Shown piece after piece: positions 49,150 through 63,800 of a DNA stretch of 64,000 nt. The stretch covers positions 22,813,681 through 22,877,680 of the forward strand of contig NC_135552.1 in the NCBI RefSeq assembly GCF_964340395.1. Reading direction: 5' to 3'. The notes below the pieces were generated by a model. It worked only from the letters and a program-made list of their open reading frames with translations. It ran no database searches and was not told the DNA's origin. This stretch comes from Glandiceps talaboti (taxonomy: Eukaryota; Hemichordata; Enteropneusta; Spengelidae). Position numbers and translations under genes: made by a program. How positions within the stretch are numbered: the stretch's first letter is position 1; every line of letters starts with the position of its first letter.

Positions 49150-52100
49150 GTTGTATGCTTGTTGATTGAGGTCAAATGTTTGTCTTATCAAAAGACAAAG
49201 CACGTGGGCTATGAGTTTAATCGTCAGATTAATAGACACAAATCTCCGGCGATCCCCAAATAGGCTATATGTGTAGTTAACTGATTTTAATGACAAATAA
49301 AAACGCTATGTGCTATTCCGTACTGGCCACATTCCGTACTGGCCAAACAAAGCGATGTACATATGCCTAGGACCTATTGTGGCCGGCATTTGTGCCAGGC
49401 TTGGTTAAAATTGAATCGTGGTTGTCATAGATAGGGCTGTCCACGGATGCGTGGACGGATATTGGTTATTCCTGTAGTTCCCTGGCATTTGCCCTCTGAG
49501 TTCAATACTCACATTATATTGGATATGTACAAAGTTTATAATATTCACGTTTTTTGTGCCTTGACATTTTAAAATAACATACGCTTACCACTTAGAAGAT
49601 ACGTTAACAATGTTTGACGTCACAGCAAATGCGTCTTGACATTATGATCCATTAGCTTTGGTCTACTCCACGTTTCACACTTTTCACACCTTCACATTAC
49701 CCGCTGGCATCAGTATGATAATTGCGAAGCTGACGGTTCATAACATCAATATCGCTATTGTTTATTATTCCCAAACTCACTCTGTCCATGGCACGCCTTT
49801 TAGGCCAAAAAGAACTCTGTCGATTTCTTTTCTCAAACGTTGATAACTAGTCTATTAAACAACATAACGTAGGTAGAACAATTAACCTTCACAGTATGTG
49901 TGGTACGTAAGATTTAACACAAGAAGATGATGATTCGGACAGCCTTTGTCGAATAAACCTAAAAGCGCTATATACACGTATATACTCTAAATAATTACAG
50001 CACGAACTGTGAAAAGGTGACCCCAAGAGTATTTCTGTTTCGTTGAATTTAACTTCGTCCAAGTTAAAAATTCAATTCGGAATCTACTATGCCCCAATAA
50101 TCGTTCATTTAGCCATCATAAATTAAGAGTATTGATCATATTGATCATTATTGATGTGTAGGAACGAAGAACGTTAAACGATTCGATTGGAAGTCACCGA
50201 AAGTGTTGCCTGTAAAGTATTCAAAGATGTACACAGGATGTTAATATTGACGACGTGTGATGACAACAGTTTTGTAGGATTGAACCTAAAAAGTGGAAAG
50301 CTCTCTACGTAATTAGAATTCAAAAATAGACAAAGATCAAACAGTAGTATGTATACACTGAATTCAAATTTTATCTAAGTTACTGTTGCTTGTCAAGTTA
50401 CACATGCACCACAGTTACTGAGACCACTGGCTGAACCATTTAGACTGCATTTTCAGTCCACACCTTCGTGTTTTGTAAATCATTATTTTCGACTTGTAGG
50501 GGGGAAAATAGGCAAAGCCAATGTAATAATGAAACAAATGATAAAGTAAGTCAGGCTGCGGTTAAAGAAAGTGGCATTGTGGAAGGAAGTGCCGTACACA
50601 GTCAGATCTACAGTATAGCCAATGGCGTCTATGTTAAACGTATTGATTTTTTGTTGAATATTGCCTTCGTTATACGAAAAAATCAAACGTATGAAGTCGA
50701 TTTGATAGACTTTGATAAGGATGAAATGAGTTGGAATCAAAGAGGAAAATACAAACATAAACTACCCAGGCTCTTTTTTAGCCTTCAGTGCTAGTCCAAT
50801 AGGCGACCTCCTGACAATAATTTCGTTTACGCGACTTATCGCAGACAATCCATGAAATTTTGGAGATAGAGAAAGTTCACTGTAGACTAAATATGAACTT
50901 AAACGCGTTACAAAATATCTTTTCGAATATTTCAATAGATTGTTTGACTCTTTTGCTTCCTAGGGTGACCCTATTTTTTTTATGTTTCTCAATACTTTTT
51001 CCTAGCATCTATGGGTAGCTCAGTCGATTTATTTTAAAACGAAAAAAAGTAAAACATCTTCACGTCTCTGCCTCTTTTTTCCTCCTCTCTATATTCTTTA
51101 TATTGGATTCCTGGTAACAAACCCTTTCCCAGATTCTCAACACTATTTGTATGTTCTGAGGCCGCCTACTTGGATAACTCCCGTCATGAAAGAAATGTGT
51201 TGTCACCGCCGCCATGACTGTAGATGACGTCGCCAGGCCATACACTTACTTATTCTTGACAGAGAGGGTGCCGTTCCGCAAAATATTAAGGGCGGGCGAA
51301 AATACAATTTTTTTTTAAATTTTGATGTCGGAGCTGAAACTTTGGGTCGGTTAGGTATAAAAAACATAAACAAATAGAGTCACCCTTGTAGTTGATGTCG
51401 ATCGGGCAGTATCATACGATTTGGAATAGAGTCACCGTACGTAAGACTTGATTTGAATAGACTAGTTTTGATGAATCAACTCAGCGTCTAACATTGAATA
51501 TGACATAGAAGGCTTGTCATAAAAACATTGCCGTTTTGGTATTTATTACACACATAATCCTTGTCATAAACGCTCAGCATTATGCGAAAGCAGAAAATAT
51601 CAAAAGAGGCATCGATGAAGTGTTTTCAGATACCATCATAACACCTTCACCAAAATGTGTCTTTGAACAATGTGAAAGTGTTGTAAGACCACACAAATTT
51701 ATGTTCTGTAGACTATTGATGATACATCATTAGTAAAGATGTGAAGAAAACGCCAAAGTGCTAAGCCTTTATGACAAATTAAGATAATAATCTAGAATGT
51801 TTCGAACACATAATTTCTAGTCCTAAAGGCTTAGCAATTGAAGCGTTTATGTGAATTTTCCCCTTCAGAATCAGACCGCATCGAAGGAAGCGTCAGATCG
51901 AAAGTCTACAGATAGTTAAGTTTGTGTACCCGTACACCACTCGAAATTATAACATTGTGTAATGCAAAAAGAGCAAATGACAGTATCTACTGTGTTTTCA
52001 AAGTCTTCAGGGACGGCTTAAAATTTCAGCTGATAGCTGAAAATAGTTGTCGCCTAGCCTGTCTGCTTTGTCGACTCAGCATGATGCATCTTATGATGTG

Positions 52101-55100
52101 GTCCTTTGGAGATAATTATTAGAGCACATGGTTGTATAAAAGGCTGGAATGTCTAAGAGTGTAATTGTTAATTTTTGGATCATAATTTATCATTATTGTA
52201 GGAATGAATATCGCAAAAAGTCGACCACCTTACTCCACATATGGAAACATGTTGCAACGATTTTTGTTTATCCTACTAAACCAAAATAATGAACGTGACT
52301 TACTAACAATCAATCTGAACGCTGTACTCAGATATGTCAAAAGAAACGATCATTAGAAAGTCATCAAAACTAAAAATGGATGTGATTTATCTTCGTTCCA
52401 TGCTTCGTGTGCGACCTCAAGCTTCTCGATACATGCATCTCCGCTCATATGCAAACTTAGTGGTTTTTTGACCCATAACCTTCAGATATTAATACATGTA
52501 ATCTATAAATAACTGTCATGTCGTTATACAGAAATTATAATTTCAAGTAATCAATCGTATCGTATACGTATTCCATGACTTAATGTCGTCTTTGATTGCT
52601 ATTGCAAACATATACCAAATGTTTATAACTGTAAAATGTGTATCAATAATTCTTTTAAACCCCCTTTGACCGTTTTGTCGATTAATGACCACATTTCTGC
52701 TTCCTCGAGCATTAACACAACTCGGCCAGTTGGGATTCGTGAACGAAAGACGCAGTGTATGAGTAACCTATTTTTACGTACGTTTGCTTATACACATAAT
52801 TCTTGATTTTCTTCTGTGTGAGATGAACATTAATCAGTAGATTCAACAGTTCCATGAAATTCTAAGTTTTCAATTTGTTAAATATTCAGAACAATGTAAA
52901 AGCGAGAAATAATTCAGAACTAAATGTCAATTTAATCATTGAAATGGGAATTAAATGTTTGAATTCTGTTATGTTAACCTGGAAATGTGCCTGTTATATT
53001 CCAGATTACAGAGTTACACTATTTGTTCATTACAGACACGGATTACAAAGCCTGGTAGTTTCTTTCAGATATACGAACGGATAAAATCTCTATCATACTA
53101 GTTTCTAATTGGATTAGGCTTATACTGTACATGTCATATTTCGGATGAGAAGGTAACACATTCACTAAGTATGCAGTACAACCCTGAAATCAATACATAT
53201 ATATTCCTGCGCTAAATACCTTAAGGTAAAGGTACTTTAACAATGCAACGGAAATCTTAAATACATGATTCGTATGATGTGTATCACGTTAGACACATCC
53301 TTTTCCCACTGAAAGGACTGGCCTGAAGTCTTTTTTCTTCCAGAAGACAGGCTGAAGGAATGGCATATTAACACAGATGAAATTATTATTTCTAGAAGTG
53401 TATGACTTTTGGATACTGTAATCTGAAGCACTCTTATATAATTTCATATTGTAGGATACCCATAAAAATAGTTTCTCCTTGAAGCGATTGTCGGCAAAAC
53501 GCTAACATGAAATAGTTTTGATAAAGCTTTATCTCCTTTTATAATAATCGGTATCGTAAAACCTTCCATTCAGTAAATGTGATAAGACTTTTGGCTACCC
53601 TTGCAGAAAGTTAGAACGTTTATAATAACCAGTGTATCATATCGGAAACTCGTAAGGCGTTTGCTTAAGGTTAGAAAATTTCCAAAAGTATGCATCGAGG
53701 TGAGGTATGATAACAAATTACCAGATTGTGTGTATGTAATAATGGGATCCACGCATTTTCACTAATTAGACATATCTTGTGTTGTGAAAAATCGTGAACT
53801 TCCCTGACTACCGTGTTTGGGTATTTTGAAAGGAAAATATGTGCTCATTAGTGATAGTGACTTATATTAAGTAATATAGTTACGAAACCATTTCATGATA
53901 ACTTATTTTTTATAGTGATATTTTAATTAGAGACAGGATCAAAGTGTAAATGTATATAAGGGTTACAACATAATGAATTAGTTAATCCGTCAGTTAGTCA
54001 GTCAGTCAGTCAGTCAGTCAGTAATTCGACCGACCAACCAACCAATCAACTAACCAACTAATCAATCAATCATTCTGAAAACTAAACGACAATAAGAAAT
54101 ACCGTAAGGATGCGTTGTATTAATAATTATTAAAGAAGATGGTCTATAATACGTATTTGACTTGCGGTTTTACCCTGTCTTATATTATCCTTATAATGCC
54201 TTACGAATTAATCATAAGCGTACATGATAAGCTCACATAACAGTACTGCAGATCGTCAGGCATAACAATGTGTGTTACAGTAAATTGCACTTCAATCACA
54301 TGGATCCAATTATGTGCTACCCAATTTCGCATCTCTTGACTTGAATAGTAAACCTTTCACTATTCTAGTGACGTAAATGAACGCAATTACTTTCATCCTT
54401 GAATGGTATCCTGATTTCAACATCACCCACTGACATGTACTGTTCCATCATGTTTCAAGGTCTATTATTACGCTGTTTTTATTATTAGTTTTTACATCTT
54501 TTGTCGTTTTTGTTGATAGAAAAACGCAAAGTCGTGAACAATATATCCATTTGTTTAGTTTTTGGGCTGTCCACCCTAGTTTTCGGATAACACTGGCTTG
54601 CTTTCTAAGTTTATGAGATCGTTTGGTCTTGTAAATGACAGACAATTTTGTTGAGTGTAATCATGTTACTTACTTTGCTTGTTATCAGGCTTTGAACATA
54701 CGGATTTCTCTTTGATAAGAATGTTTGTGATAATTTCTTAAAGATGACGCCAATGCGCTGACGTCTCTTCCTACGATGGATAGAAACTATAGAAACTCAA
54801 AAATTGAAATAAACGTACTTCTAAACACAAAAACGGTTCTCATAAAATTGGCACAAGTTGTTTAGAAAGTGTATGTCATCAAACTCGAGACCAATAGTAT
54901 CCTATACATATTTCATAAGTTGATAAAAACCGTTGTCTGTGCTAATGGACATGTACGTTCGATATTTGGATGACTAGGGTATCGTTGTCATTACTGCAAA
55001 AATACACATGAAATTACTGATGCAAGATTGTTTTACTGATAAATGACATTGAACAGGAAATGCAATATCTGGTTGTTATAATTGGCTGTTTCTAAATTCT

Positions 55101-56756
55101 ACTTATATTTGACTGCTATCTGTAGACTTAGTCTATGTTGCTGCCCATTGTTTTGTAATACAAAAAACATTATAGATTTAGTTCATTAATTATAATTTAA
55201 AATTCAAAATGATTACCTATTTCTCATACACATAGCCACTTTAAGCCTATGGTTTATCCCGACGTTATTGAGTCATGGGGACACTAAACGTATATATATG
55301 GTGGTACTCTCTGACCTTTTAATTTGAACTGTCTTGTGTGTTTCTGTTAAACTCAGAGTTTCACTTCTTAGATTTTTTAAAAATAAATATCAACGTAGTA
55401 GAATTATTGTCAAAAAATATTCAAACCTTTTTCACAGGGTCTTTTTTGCAAAATGCCTTTTGATGTGTTTCCCGTCAACTACTGTGATGCTTTTTAAAGA
55501 CCGAAATGTATGATTTGCCCGCGGAATAAATGCGTGGTTGCAAAATCAATCACCCACAACGTTTAGCTATCTATTTTCTTCCTTTTGTCGAAGATCTGCT
55601 CTCTTGTTACAGAGGGTACCGCCATGGCTATGAAACGATACGACAGTCGATTCACAGTTTTTGTTTGTTCCCAATGAAACGAAAGAATCACGTAGTATCC
55701 GCAGAGATACTATATTTACACTAAATCAAATGTCACTGAAAGGAAGTCAGGGTTATATGACTTCGATCTGAAAGGAAATCGTCAAGAAAGACAAAAATGG
55801 CAAGTTATTTGACAAAAAGCCAGATGTTTACAAGTTCACCATGTGATCTTTAAATGACTCATAACGTGATCCTTTATTGTCCTTTGACAGCAGCATATAT
55901 AGCAAAGAAAGAAGTAGCAAACCTAATGGTTACAGACTTCTGAACACAAATGCTTAAAAGGGGAATTCTGCTAGGTTGCACACAAATCTACACGTTTCAA
56001 AAGCCTCGCCCGTTATAGCAACCAGTTTCAATTGTAAGCAGAGAAATGGAACAACGTAGCTATGGCACTGTCTTTCCTTACTTTCTTTACTCCTCTGTAT
56101 GTTAATAGATAATCGTCTGCGATCTGCTTAAACTGTTTTCAACAATCTTGTTTAGTGCAACAAATAAAAGATTCCCCAAATTGCTTTTTTGTATCCCTTT
56201 GGAGTCTTTGTCGGAGTTAACACAACAGATGTTTGAGCTATGGCAAATATCTGTTTCTTCTTTCAATATATCTGAATGCGACAATCAAAGTAACTTAAAA
56301 ATAACTTTCTTGTCAACACACAGATGTAAACACGAGAGTAATAATCCATTGCCTTTGGAGAATAGGGCCAATAAACTATCCCTAAAATAGTGAAAAGTTA
56401 GCAATTCATATCAAACTCGTTAGGTTTATGTGATCTGGCTCAACTGTCATTAACAAGACACATTTCACGGTTAGTTGCTTGTGGGGGTCGTTGTACGGTA
56501 ATGTAAGTATAACCATCCATTTCAATCCAATGAGTATTGCGATAAGCCATTGTCTGAAGTCGTTAATGACCCCATTAGAGTTTAAGCTTCTGGAATTTGA
56601 GGTAACACGTGCGTTGGTTTGATTTGCTTAACAATCCAACTAAGAATTCGGTCGTATCAGATAATAGCAAGCCGCAGGGATAACTAATCACATTGAATAC
56701 ACAATGGTATAATGACAATACGATAAATGTTCAAAAGGTGAAAGATATGAACCACA
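49150..56756. other. Long gene-poor AT-rich region
   Basis: Short features only: a direct repeat of TTCCGTACTGGCCA near 49316-49345, and (CAGT)n followed by (ACCA)-like repeats at about 53995-54060. The longest frames (50468-50794, 55530-55724, 56148-56390) show no domain, signal peptide or convincing splice context. Confidence 0.5.
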
Positions 56757-56911
56757 TGTATGTATGTATGTATGTATGTATGTATGTATGTATGTATGTA
56801 TGTATGTGTGTATGTGTGTATGTGTGTATGTATGTATGTATGTATGTATGTATGTATGTTATACTATGTATGTATGTATGTATGTATGTATGTATGTATG
56901 TATGTATGTAT
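56757..56911. repeat. (ATGT)n microsatellite
   Basis: ATGT units with GTGTATGT interruptions and one TATACT break near 56861. Confidence 0.96.
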
Positions 56912-57359
56912 TGTTTGTGTGTGCGTGTATGTGTCTGTGTGTATCTACATTTGTGTAAATGTGTGTAATATGCATGCATGTACGCATGAATGTAGTGTTT
57001 GTGTGTGCGTGTACATTACACTGTTTTCGAAGGGTGTATGTCACTGAGCCTATGTTTACGATGAGCACTGTTCCGCAGTCATAAATGAATCATTTTAGCC
57101 TTCGGAGCATCACATGGGGAAAAACTGTGTTTAGTTGGTGACAATTTTATGTTTTTTTGTGAGTCATCGACATCATTGCCCTGATTTCAATGACAGTCGA
57201 TTCATTATTCATAATTGATTGAGAAAACAGTAGTTGAAAGACATAGATATCCGTTGCGTACCACCCGATTATAAGAACATATATGTATATATGCATGTGG
57301 TTTATGAATGATTAAATAGCAACTTGCTCTGGTAAAATGCCTAGTTGTCTTGCACGTAC

Positions 57360-57760
57360 TAGTCTTTCATCAAATGTTATTGTGAAATATTTAAAGTATG
57401 ATTCTCTATACTCAATACCTATAGATATTAAGTTACATTTTGCAGATGACAAAATTATGTTTTGCATGATACAACATTTCAACTATAGATTCCAATCTAC
57501 TATCTAATCAATTATGGAGTTTTACTGAAGCCCTAAACACATTTACCTCGAATACTGCAATATCTCAGAGGGTATGCAACTATAATACATTGCCATTTGT
57601 AGTCAATTTGTTTACGAAAAGCTACACAATTGATAACCACAGCTTGAATCACAAAAAAAACTTCAGCATAGAATTATCAAAATACATTTCGGGAATCAAG
57701 GAATTCAAGGATTCAAAGTAATCAACCATATAGCATTAAGCTTTAGTGGGCCATCATCAC
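57360..57760 (+). pseudogene. Possible remnant of a reverse transcriptase
   Basis: One frame reads IDIKLHFADDKIMFC, reminiscent of the FADD catalytic motif, and a shifted frame continues with SNQLWSFTEALNTFTSNTAI, where such proteins have a helical stretch. Only one motif supports it, so this may be chance. Confidence 0.3.
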
Positions 57761-58020
57761 TCAGGTAGCGGCTTGCATAATTGAGACGAAACGATGTAAT
57801 CTGTGTATAACTGGATGCTGTGTATAATCAATGCCGATAAAAACAAATTCCCAATAAAAGATCTGAGTTGGTTTGAAAATGTCATTACGGGAATGTATTC
57901 CACTTCACCAAACACACCAGTAGACCCCCATAAGCACTAGATTAGTCCGACCATCTTGTTACGCAATGAATTAGCCAACATCGTGTGTGAACAAATAGAC
58001 ATTGGCAACTGATTTAGAAT

Positions 58021-58106
58021 CTTATATATATATATAAATATCTGCGCGCGCGCGTGTGTATGTGTTCTTGGATCGTATGATCATATATATATATATATAT
58101 ATATAT
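58021..58106. repeat. Two short (TA)n tracts around a (GC)n/(GT)n run
   Basis: (TA)n near 58024-58038 and 58083-58106, with GCGCGCGCGTGTG between. Confidence 0.85.
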
Positions 58107-59787
58107 GCACCAAAAGTATTTCAGTGAGAGTGTTTAATTAAATAATTTTAAATATTCGCTTCAGTCCTTGCTGTTTACCTTTAGGAGATTTACTATACTA
58201 CCATAACGGCTATAAATAAGAGAGATGGGCAAAATATGCAATTTACATTTTCCATTAGAAACAAGCATATCGTGGCCTAGGTTTTCAATAGTTAATAAAA
58301 CACTTGGCATCACCAGTTGTTTGTTCAGTAAGTCAAGTAAATCATAGGCTGGCATGTGTATCCACAGAGAATTATAGTGCGACTTTTCATCAAGACTAGT
58401 CCCCCTGGACAACGAGTATTTGATCGGAACAGAAAGTTATCCTTTAATTGGCAACTGTGACAATAAACAAATATAACTGAAATAGATAAAGTGATAATAG
58501 CATTGTTCATACATTCTAAAACATACGTGTCGAACCCAAAGACAAATTCAAAAGGATAATTATGTAGAATGGCCTTTGTACAAACTATGAATAACTAATA
58601 AATCACAAATTTTGAATTACACTCTATTAAAGAAAGAAACTACTATATTACTAGAGTATTACAGAAAACAAGAGACTGAAAAATACAAAAGGGTTGTGCG
58701 TGGGCGTGTTGCTACTAATATAAAAATATATGCTGACAACGAACTGTTTTCTGCACAAAGGCTTATATAAATTATTCATAATTAGCCCCTAACCATTTTG
58801 CAAAATCGGATCCAGTAGATGAAGGAAATATACTGTCCTGTGAAAAGTCTAAATCTGTTAATATCAGTGTATTCAATTACATATCAATCATTGGTTCAGC
58901 ACAGTGCTATGAATAAAGGTAAAAAGCATCACCAATACAACGTTTCAGGTACACTCGGTAAGGGTATGAGGGAAAAGCTATACGCCACCTACACACGATT
59001 GATACTTGTAGAGAACCTATGTAATAGGTGGCGGATTCTTCAAAAAGGGTATATTCTCGTCAAACACTTAACGAAATGTCTATTACAATTCAGCTGTAAT
59101 CACTACTTCGAAATTTTGAACGCACTTTGCATTATAATATCGGAACATAGATTGTTGGTATGTTCACACAATTGAACGTTCATAGGTAGTGTCTTTTAGT
59201 AATAACATTCTATTATTTGTGTGTAATTTCCCTCTGCAAGCTAATCCTTTGGGACACTACACAGAGTGTTCTATTAGCATTAAGCAACCCATAACCACAA
59301 TAGACACGGGCTCTCATATATCGGCCATGTTCAGGATTTCCTCACTTCAGTGATTACAAATGGAAAGTTCAAAGTTCATGCAACTACAAATGTCACCGGT
59401 AGAAAAATCAAGGTAAAGCTTATCTTTTGAATTGAAGGTCGTATATTAGAAGAAACGCAACAGCATATATATGGTTATCAAGGTTAACGTTGACATTTCG
59501 TATGGCAGTGATAGCAATTGCAAATCGTTCAACAAATTTGCACCAACAGACTGATGCTACACATATAGGTGGAGTGAATACAGATTTTACGAGATGATAC
59601 GTTGGCTCTTCGTCTGTACAGGGGTAAACTTATCAACTTTGAAGGCTTTCCAACAAAAGAAAAGCTACAACCCCCATCTATGGGAATGTAATAGTTGGCG
59701 ATATCACTAGATGTACTGTTCCCATGCATGAAGGTTTACTTCAAACTATTAAATGATATTTTCATTGTACATGTAATTTAAATAATT

Positions 59788-59788
<1 letters not shown>

Positions 59789-59834
<46 letters not shown>
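59789..59834. repeat. (CA)n microsatellite
   Basis: About 22 CA units, followed to about 59905 by looser CATA and CAGA repeats. Confidence 0.95.
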
Positions 59835-59839
<5 letters not shown>

Positions 59840-60474
59840 ACATACAGAATGATATACATACACACACATACAGAGACAGACAGACAGGCTGAAAGACAGA
59901 CAGAGACATACACGCACTTATACATGTATATATATACAATAGGTACATTTTATCTGTGAAATATTAAAAAGTATTGTCATTAACGTACTCAAATCAACGT
60001 CTTGGAGCATTCAAAACTCACAAATAATATTCAAAGAGTGATAATGTTAAAAAAATCTATCAACGACATATTTGACGTAGAAAGTTTAACCTTCCATTCA
60101 GACTGATTTACTGTCAAGTTAAGTGCGCTAGGATTATTATACATCTAATGTTTTACTCCTAAGGTGATGTACTTTAAAAACAAAACTTTGGGTATATCAT
60201 ATATCAACAAATTTACTTATACTATCCCAAATTTTACTAGATATATAACCCCATCTCCATTACGTAAATTTCATTCAAATCAAACATCGATGTGAGAACG
60301 CAATAAGTTTCAAGACAAGATCGAACATTTCAGAGAATCTCCACAGAGCAGATTCATCCACTTCATTTGAAAATTAAGATTGACTAGATACGAAGTTGGT
60401 GTTAGAAGTATTATTGTTGCAACAGGTGTTACGGAAGATTATGTCCTAAGTACCTTTCTACCTCTAGGGAGCAC

Positions 60475-60870
60475 AAAGGCTCCAGGCCTGTTGAAATTAA
60501 TGACTTGTTGTAGGCTACATGAAATGTTATTTTCCTCGAGAAGGACTTTGAAAACGGAATTGTTGATGAGGGCTCCCGAGCGACAAATACAGCTGCAATT
60601 ATTCGCTTTAAGGAGGGTGTGTCCAGCAGCGATTCGTATGCCTGTGCCAAGGGATTTGAGTCAATCTTCTCTGTTCACTCAAGTTGAAACGAAAGTGATG
60701 ATGCTGACAATGTGTCCCGCTACATTTTACGACAGCATTTCCAATTCCCTGTACACCAGCTCTTTAACGACTTCCTATATCGTGATCCGAGTGATGCGGT
60801 AGTATTTTGTGCAGAAAACTCTTTTCTCTTGTGCCAAAATAAATGTCAAAAGAAATGCGTCGATGTGGAG
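60475..60870 (+). pseudogene. Possible degraded coding region, identity unknown
   Basis: In one plus-strand frame, stretches look protein-like: VIFLEKDFENGIVDEGSRAT, then NTAAIIRFKEG and AKGFESIF, an in-frame stop, and DPSDAVVFCAENSFLLC with QNKCQKKCVDVE before a stop. Four closely spaced cysteines close it. A 140-codon open frame overlaps in another frame (60380-60802). In-frame stops argue for a pseudogene or unrecognised introns. I cannot name a family. Confidence 0.25.
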
Positions 60871-63800
60871 TGACATGAAGAAGTAATATAATATGACATC
60901 TCCAGTGTCTTCGATCAGACCCACACCAGCGCCAAGGACATCATGTATGGTCTTACATGATACTAAAACCTGCACTTTGTAAGATGATATCATCTGGATG
61001 AATTAATACACGTACGCTACTGCAGGGTTTACGATATGTTATTATCATTCATTTGGAGCTAAGGTTCTTTGCTCCCAGTTGAATGTATTACGTAACATTT
61101 TAATAAGAATCACGTTTGAGAAGCGTGATTTTTCCAGATAAAAAAATGTATCGCTAATTAAAAGAAATTGACAAAAATGTTAGTATAGCCAAACATACAG
61201 GGTCGGAAGCAGGGATATTATAAATAACTTAGATAATGCGCTAATAACTGAATAGAAATAAGAAATTGTTATTACTAGCGTGAATGAGATTGTGTAATAC
61301 GAGCATTGCAATGAAATGAACGTTGCCAAGTACTGCGGTGGCGTTCTGTCAGTATGTCATCACCTAGTCACACGTCACAATGGACGTTTTGCAAGGTAGA
61401 CGTGTAAATGAATACACAGAGCTTATAACCACACTTTTACATGATAGGAATACGTCATATCCTGGATATGAAGAATGATTTTATCCATTTTGAAATGTTT
61501 CTTCTGATACACATTTAGCAATGTTCTTTTTTAATCACAATGTCAGTGTGTTACAGGCGATACGGATAATGGTTGAAGAGACCTGCTGTACATTTGGGTG
61601 AGGCATTATTGGCATTTAACAATGTTAGGAGCGCTTCACACTCCTTGCAAATGGATAAGCTGAGGCCAGCTGTGAGAAGATTGTTGAAAATATACTTTCT
61701 TGGTTCCCTAAGCACACAGGAATACAGCTAAGGTAGATTTCCCCCGCCTTTCTTGCCATGTCAAACAGAAACATAAATGGCACATGGAACATCAGAACAT
61801 ACATAAAAATGATTTTCAAATTCATTAATATCAGGTCAGCGAATACTTCACAAACCCGTATCTAGCGATCCTGTATGTGTGAATATAATGAAAATACATG
61901 CGTTCATGATATGAATATTCATTTACGTTTAATATTATTTTGTTTGAATACATCACTTCGATTCACAAAAGCCATGATATTGTACTATCTTGATAATCAT
62001 ATTGCACAGTAATCAACATTCAAAGGCTTATTCGCGGCAAATGCAACTCGCTTTCAGACAGGGCTGATAATACTTTCAATGACTACAAGTCTGTTTCGGA
62101 AAATTCAACACACCAGAAATAATTCACTTGGGTGAAAATTTTCATCATTTCAAGATAATCTCCACGATATGAGGCATATTAGTTGGTTCCCTAGGTCTTC
62201 TCAGCTAATTAAAGTCAGAAGGTCGACTTTGGATCATAAGACAATGGGGTCTATGCGTGAATGAGTATATCCCTAGTATAGTTTCTTACCAACACTAAAC
62301 GAAACGTTTTGCTTTGGAAAATCTTAGTTAATGTGCTTCACATTTAGATGAATATATTATTTACTTGCATCATAGTTGCTTTGAATAATGCGGCATAAGA
62401 GTTATACAAGGCAATCCTTCAAGAATAAAACGAACCTTTGCTTGTAAGCAATCTGTATTTAACCCATTATAAGGGCAATCATATAGTATTGAGCTATTGT
62501 ATAGACATAGTTACATGATATAGCTTGACTTCAGAATCAGTTACTATGGTATCACCTTAGACGTCGTAACATAGAAGTTCCTGCCATGTTTCACTTTCCG
62601 TTGGTAATTGCTAACCGTTCCACCTTATATTACATTGCTTTACTACTTGTCAATTACAGGGATGCCATTACTCCAAAGTCATTAATTGCTTGTCAAGGCC
62701 GAAATAATGAAGAGAACGTCTGCAATTTGACCAAACAACAATTACATTATCGACAAAGTGATAATGAGAGTGAAAGATTAGTAACGGTTCAACTTAATGT
62801 TTACACGTGAAAGAGATTGAAGTTCTATTTGTCAACGATACTCAATACATTGTGACTGGTCCTTGTAAGTTATATAGTCTTCAGTCATGTTTAGATATAG
62901 GACGCTCTTGCTCAGTATCTACCATAGCAGTTTTCCACACGAGAAAGGTTTTTAACGTCGACTAAGATTTCCCCGCAGACAATCGTTCAAACGCTTTGAC
63001 GGGTGTGTTGCAGTACAAAAATAAAATAATATAACCACAATTCAGGATCTTTTCATAATACGCTTTCTTTGTATGTAGCGTCGTATTTGTCATATATACA
63101 CCTGTGATTATGACATTTAAAGGGCCACGGCAACGTAACACAGTAATGGATAGTGAACTTGTTTGTTTGATGGCCTTGGACTCTTTGAGTAAATAGATTG
63201 ATTTTAAATTGTGGTTAATGCGCGGTTAGAATGAGTACTTGCAGAATATCTTGTTTTAAACCCTCACATCACATCACATCACATCACATCACATCACATG
63301 TTCATTACATTTTATCGCGTATCTATATTTTTTATATATATTCATGAACATTTATCAATGTTGTATAAGTAACAGTTTAATGCATAATGATTCGACGGCC
63401 GTGGTAAAAGTAAAGCCTACCAGTAAACAAAATAAGTAAGGGTGGTTTGAACATGAACGCTATGGTCAGCTTACAATTAAAACACCGGGATATACATCAT
63501 AGGCGTATGAGACTTGTTAATTAATTCACAGCCTGTGGTCTTAGAATTTACGGTATAGCTCGTCAAGAGCAATTACATCGATGCTTCTTTCATCACTTCG
63601 TGTCATTTATAAATCGATACCACGCTCATAGTTTGCCGACAATAAATGTGAAGGTGGGAGTTAATTATTTACCTTGAGGACCTGTAATGTCTCGTTAGTG
63701 GTACGACCATAATTATCCTCTATTAGTTTCGTTGTATTTAGATTCCCCGAAGTAAGGAAAATTCATTTGGTATCCTTCGTACCTTTTTGCTTATACTAAA

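Noticed and set aside
50468-50794. 108-codon plus-strand frame
   Set aside because: No signal peptide, domain, repeat or splice context; an overlapping antisense frame is equally open. Chance is likelier in AT-rich DNA.
58819-59175. 118-codon plus-strand frame
   Set aside because: No recognisable motif and unremarkable composition; kept out for lack of support.
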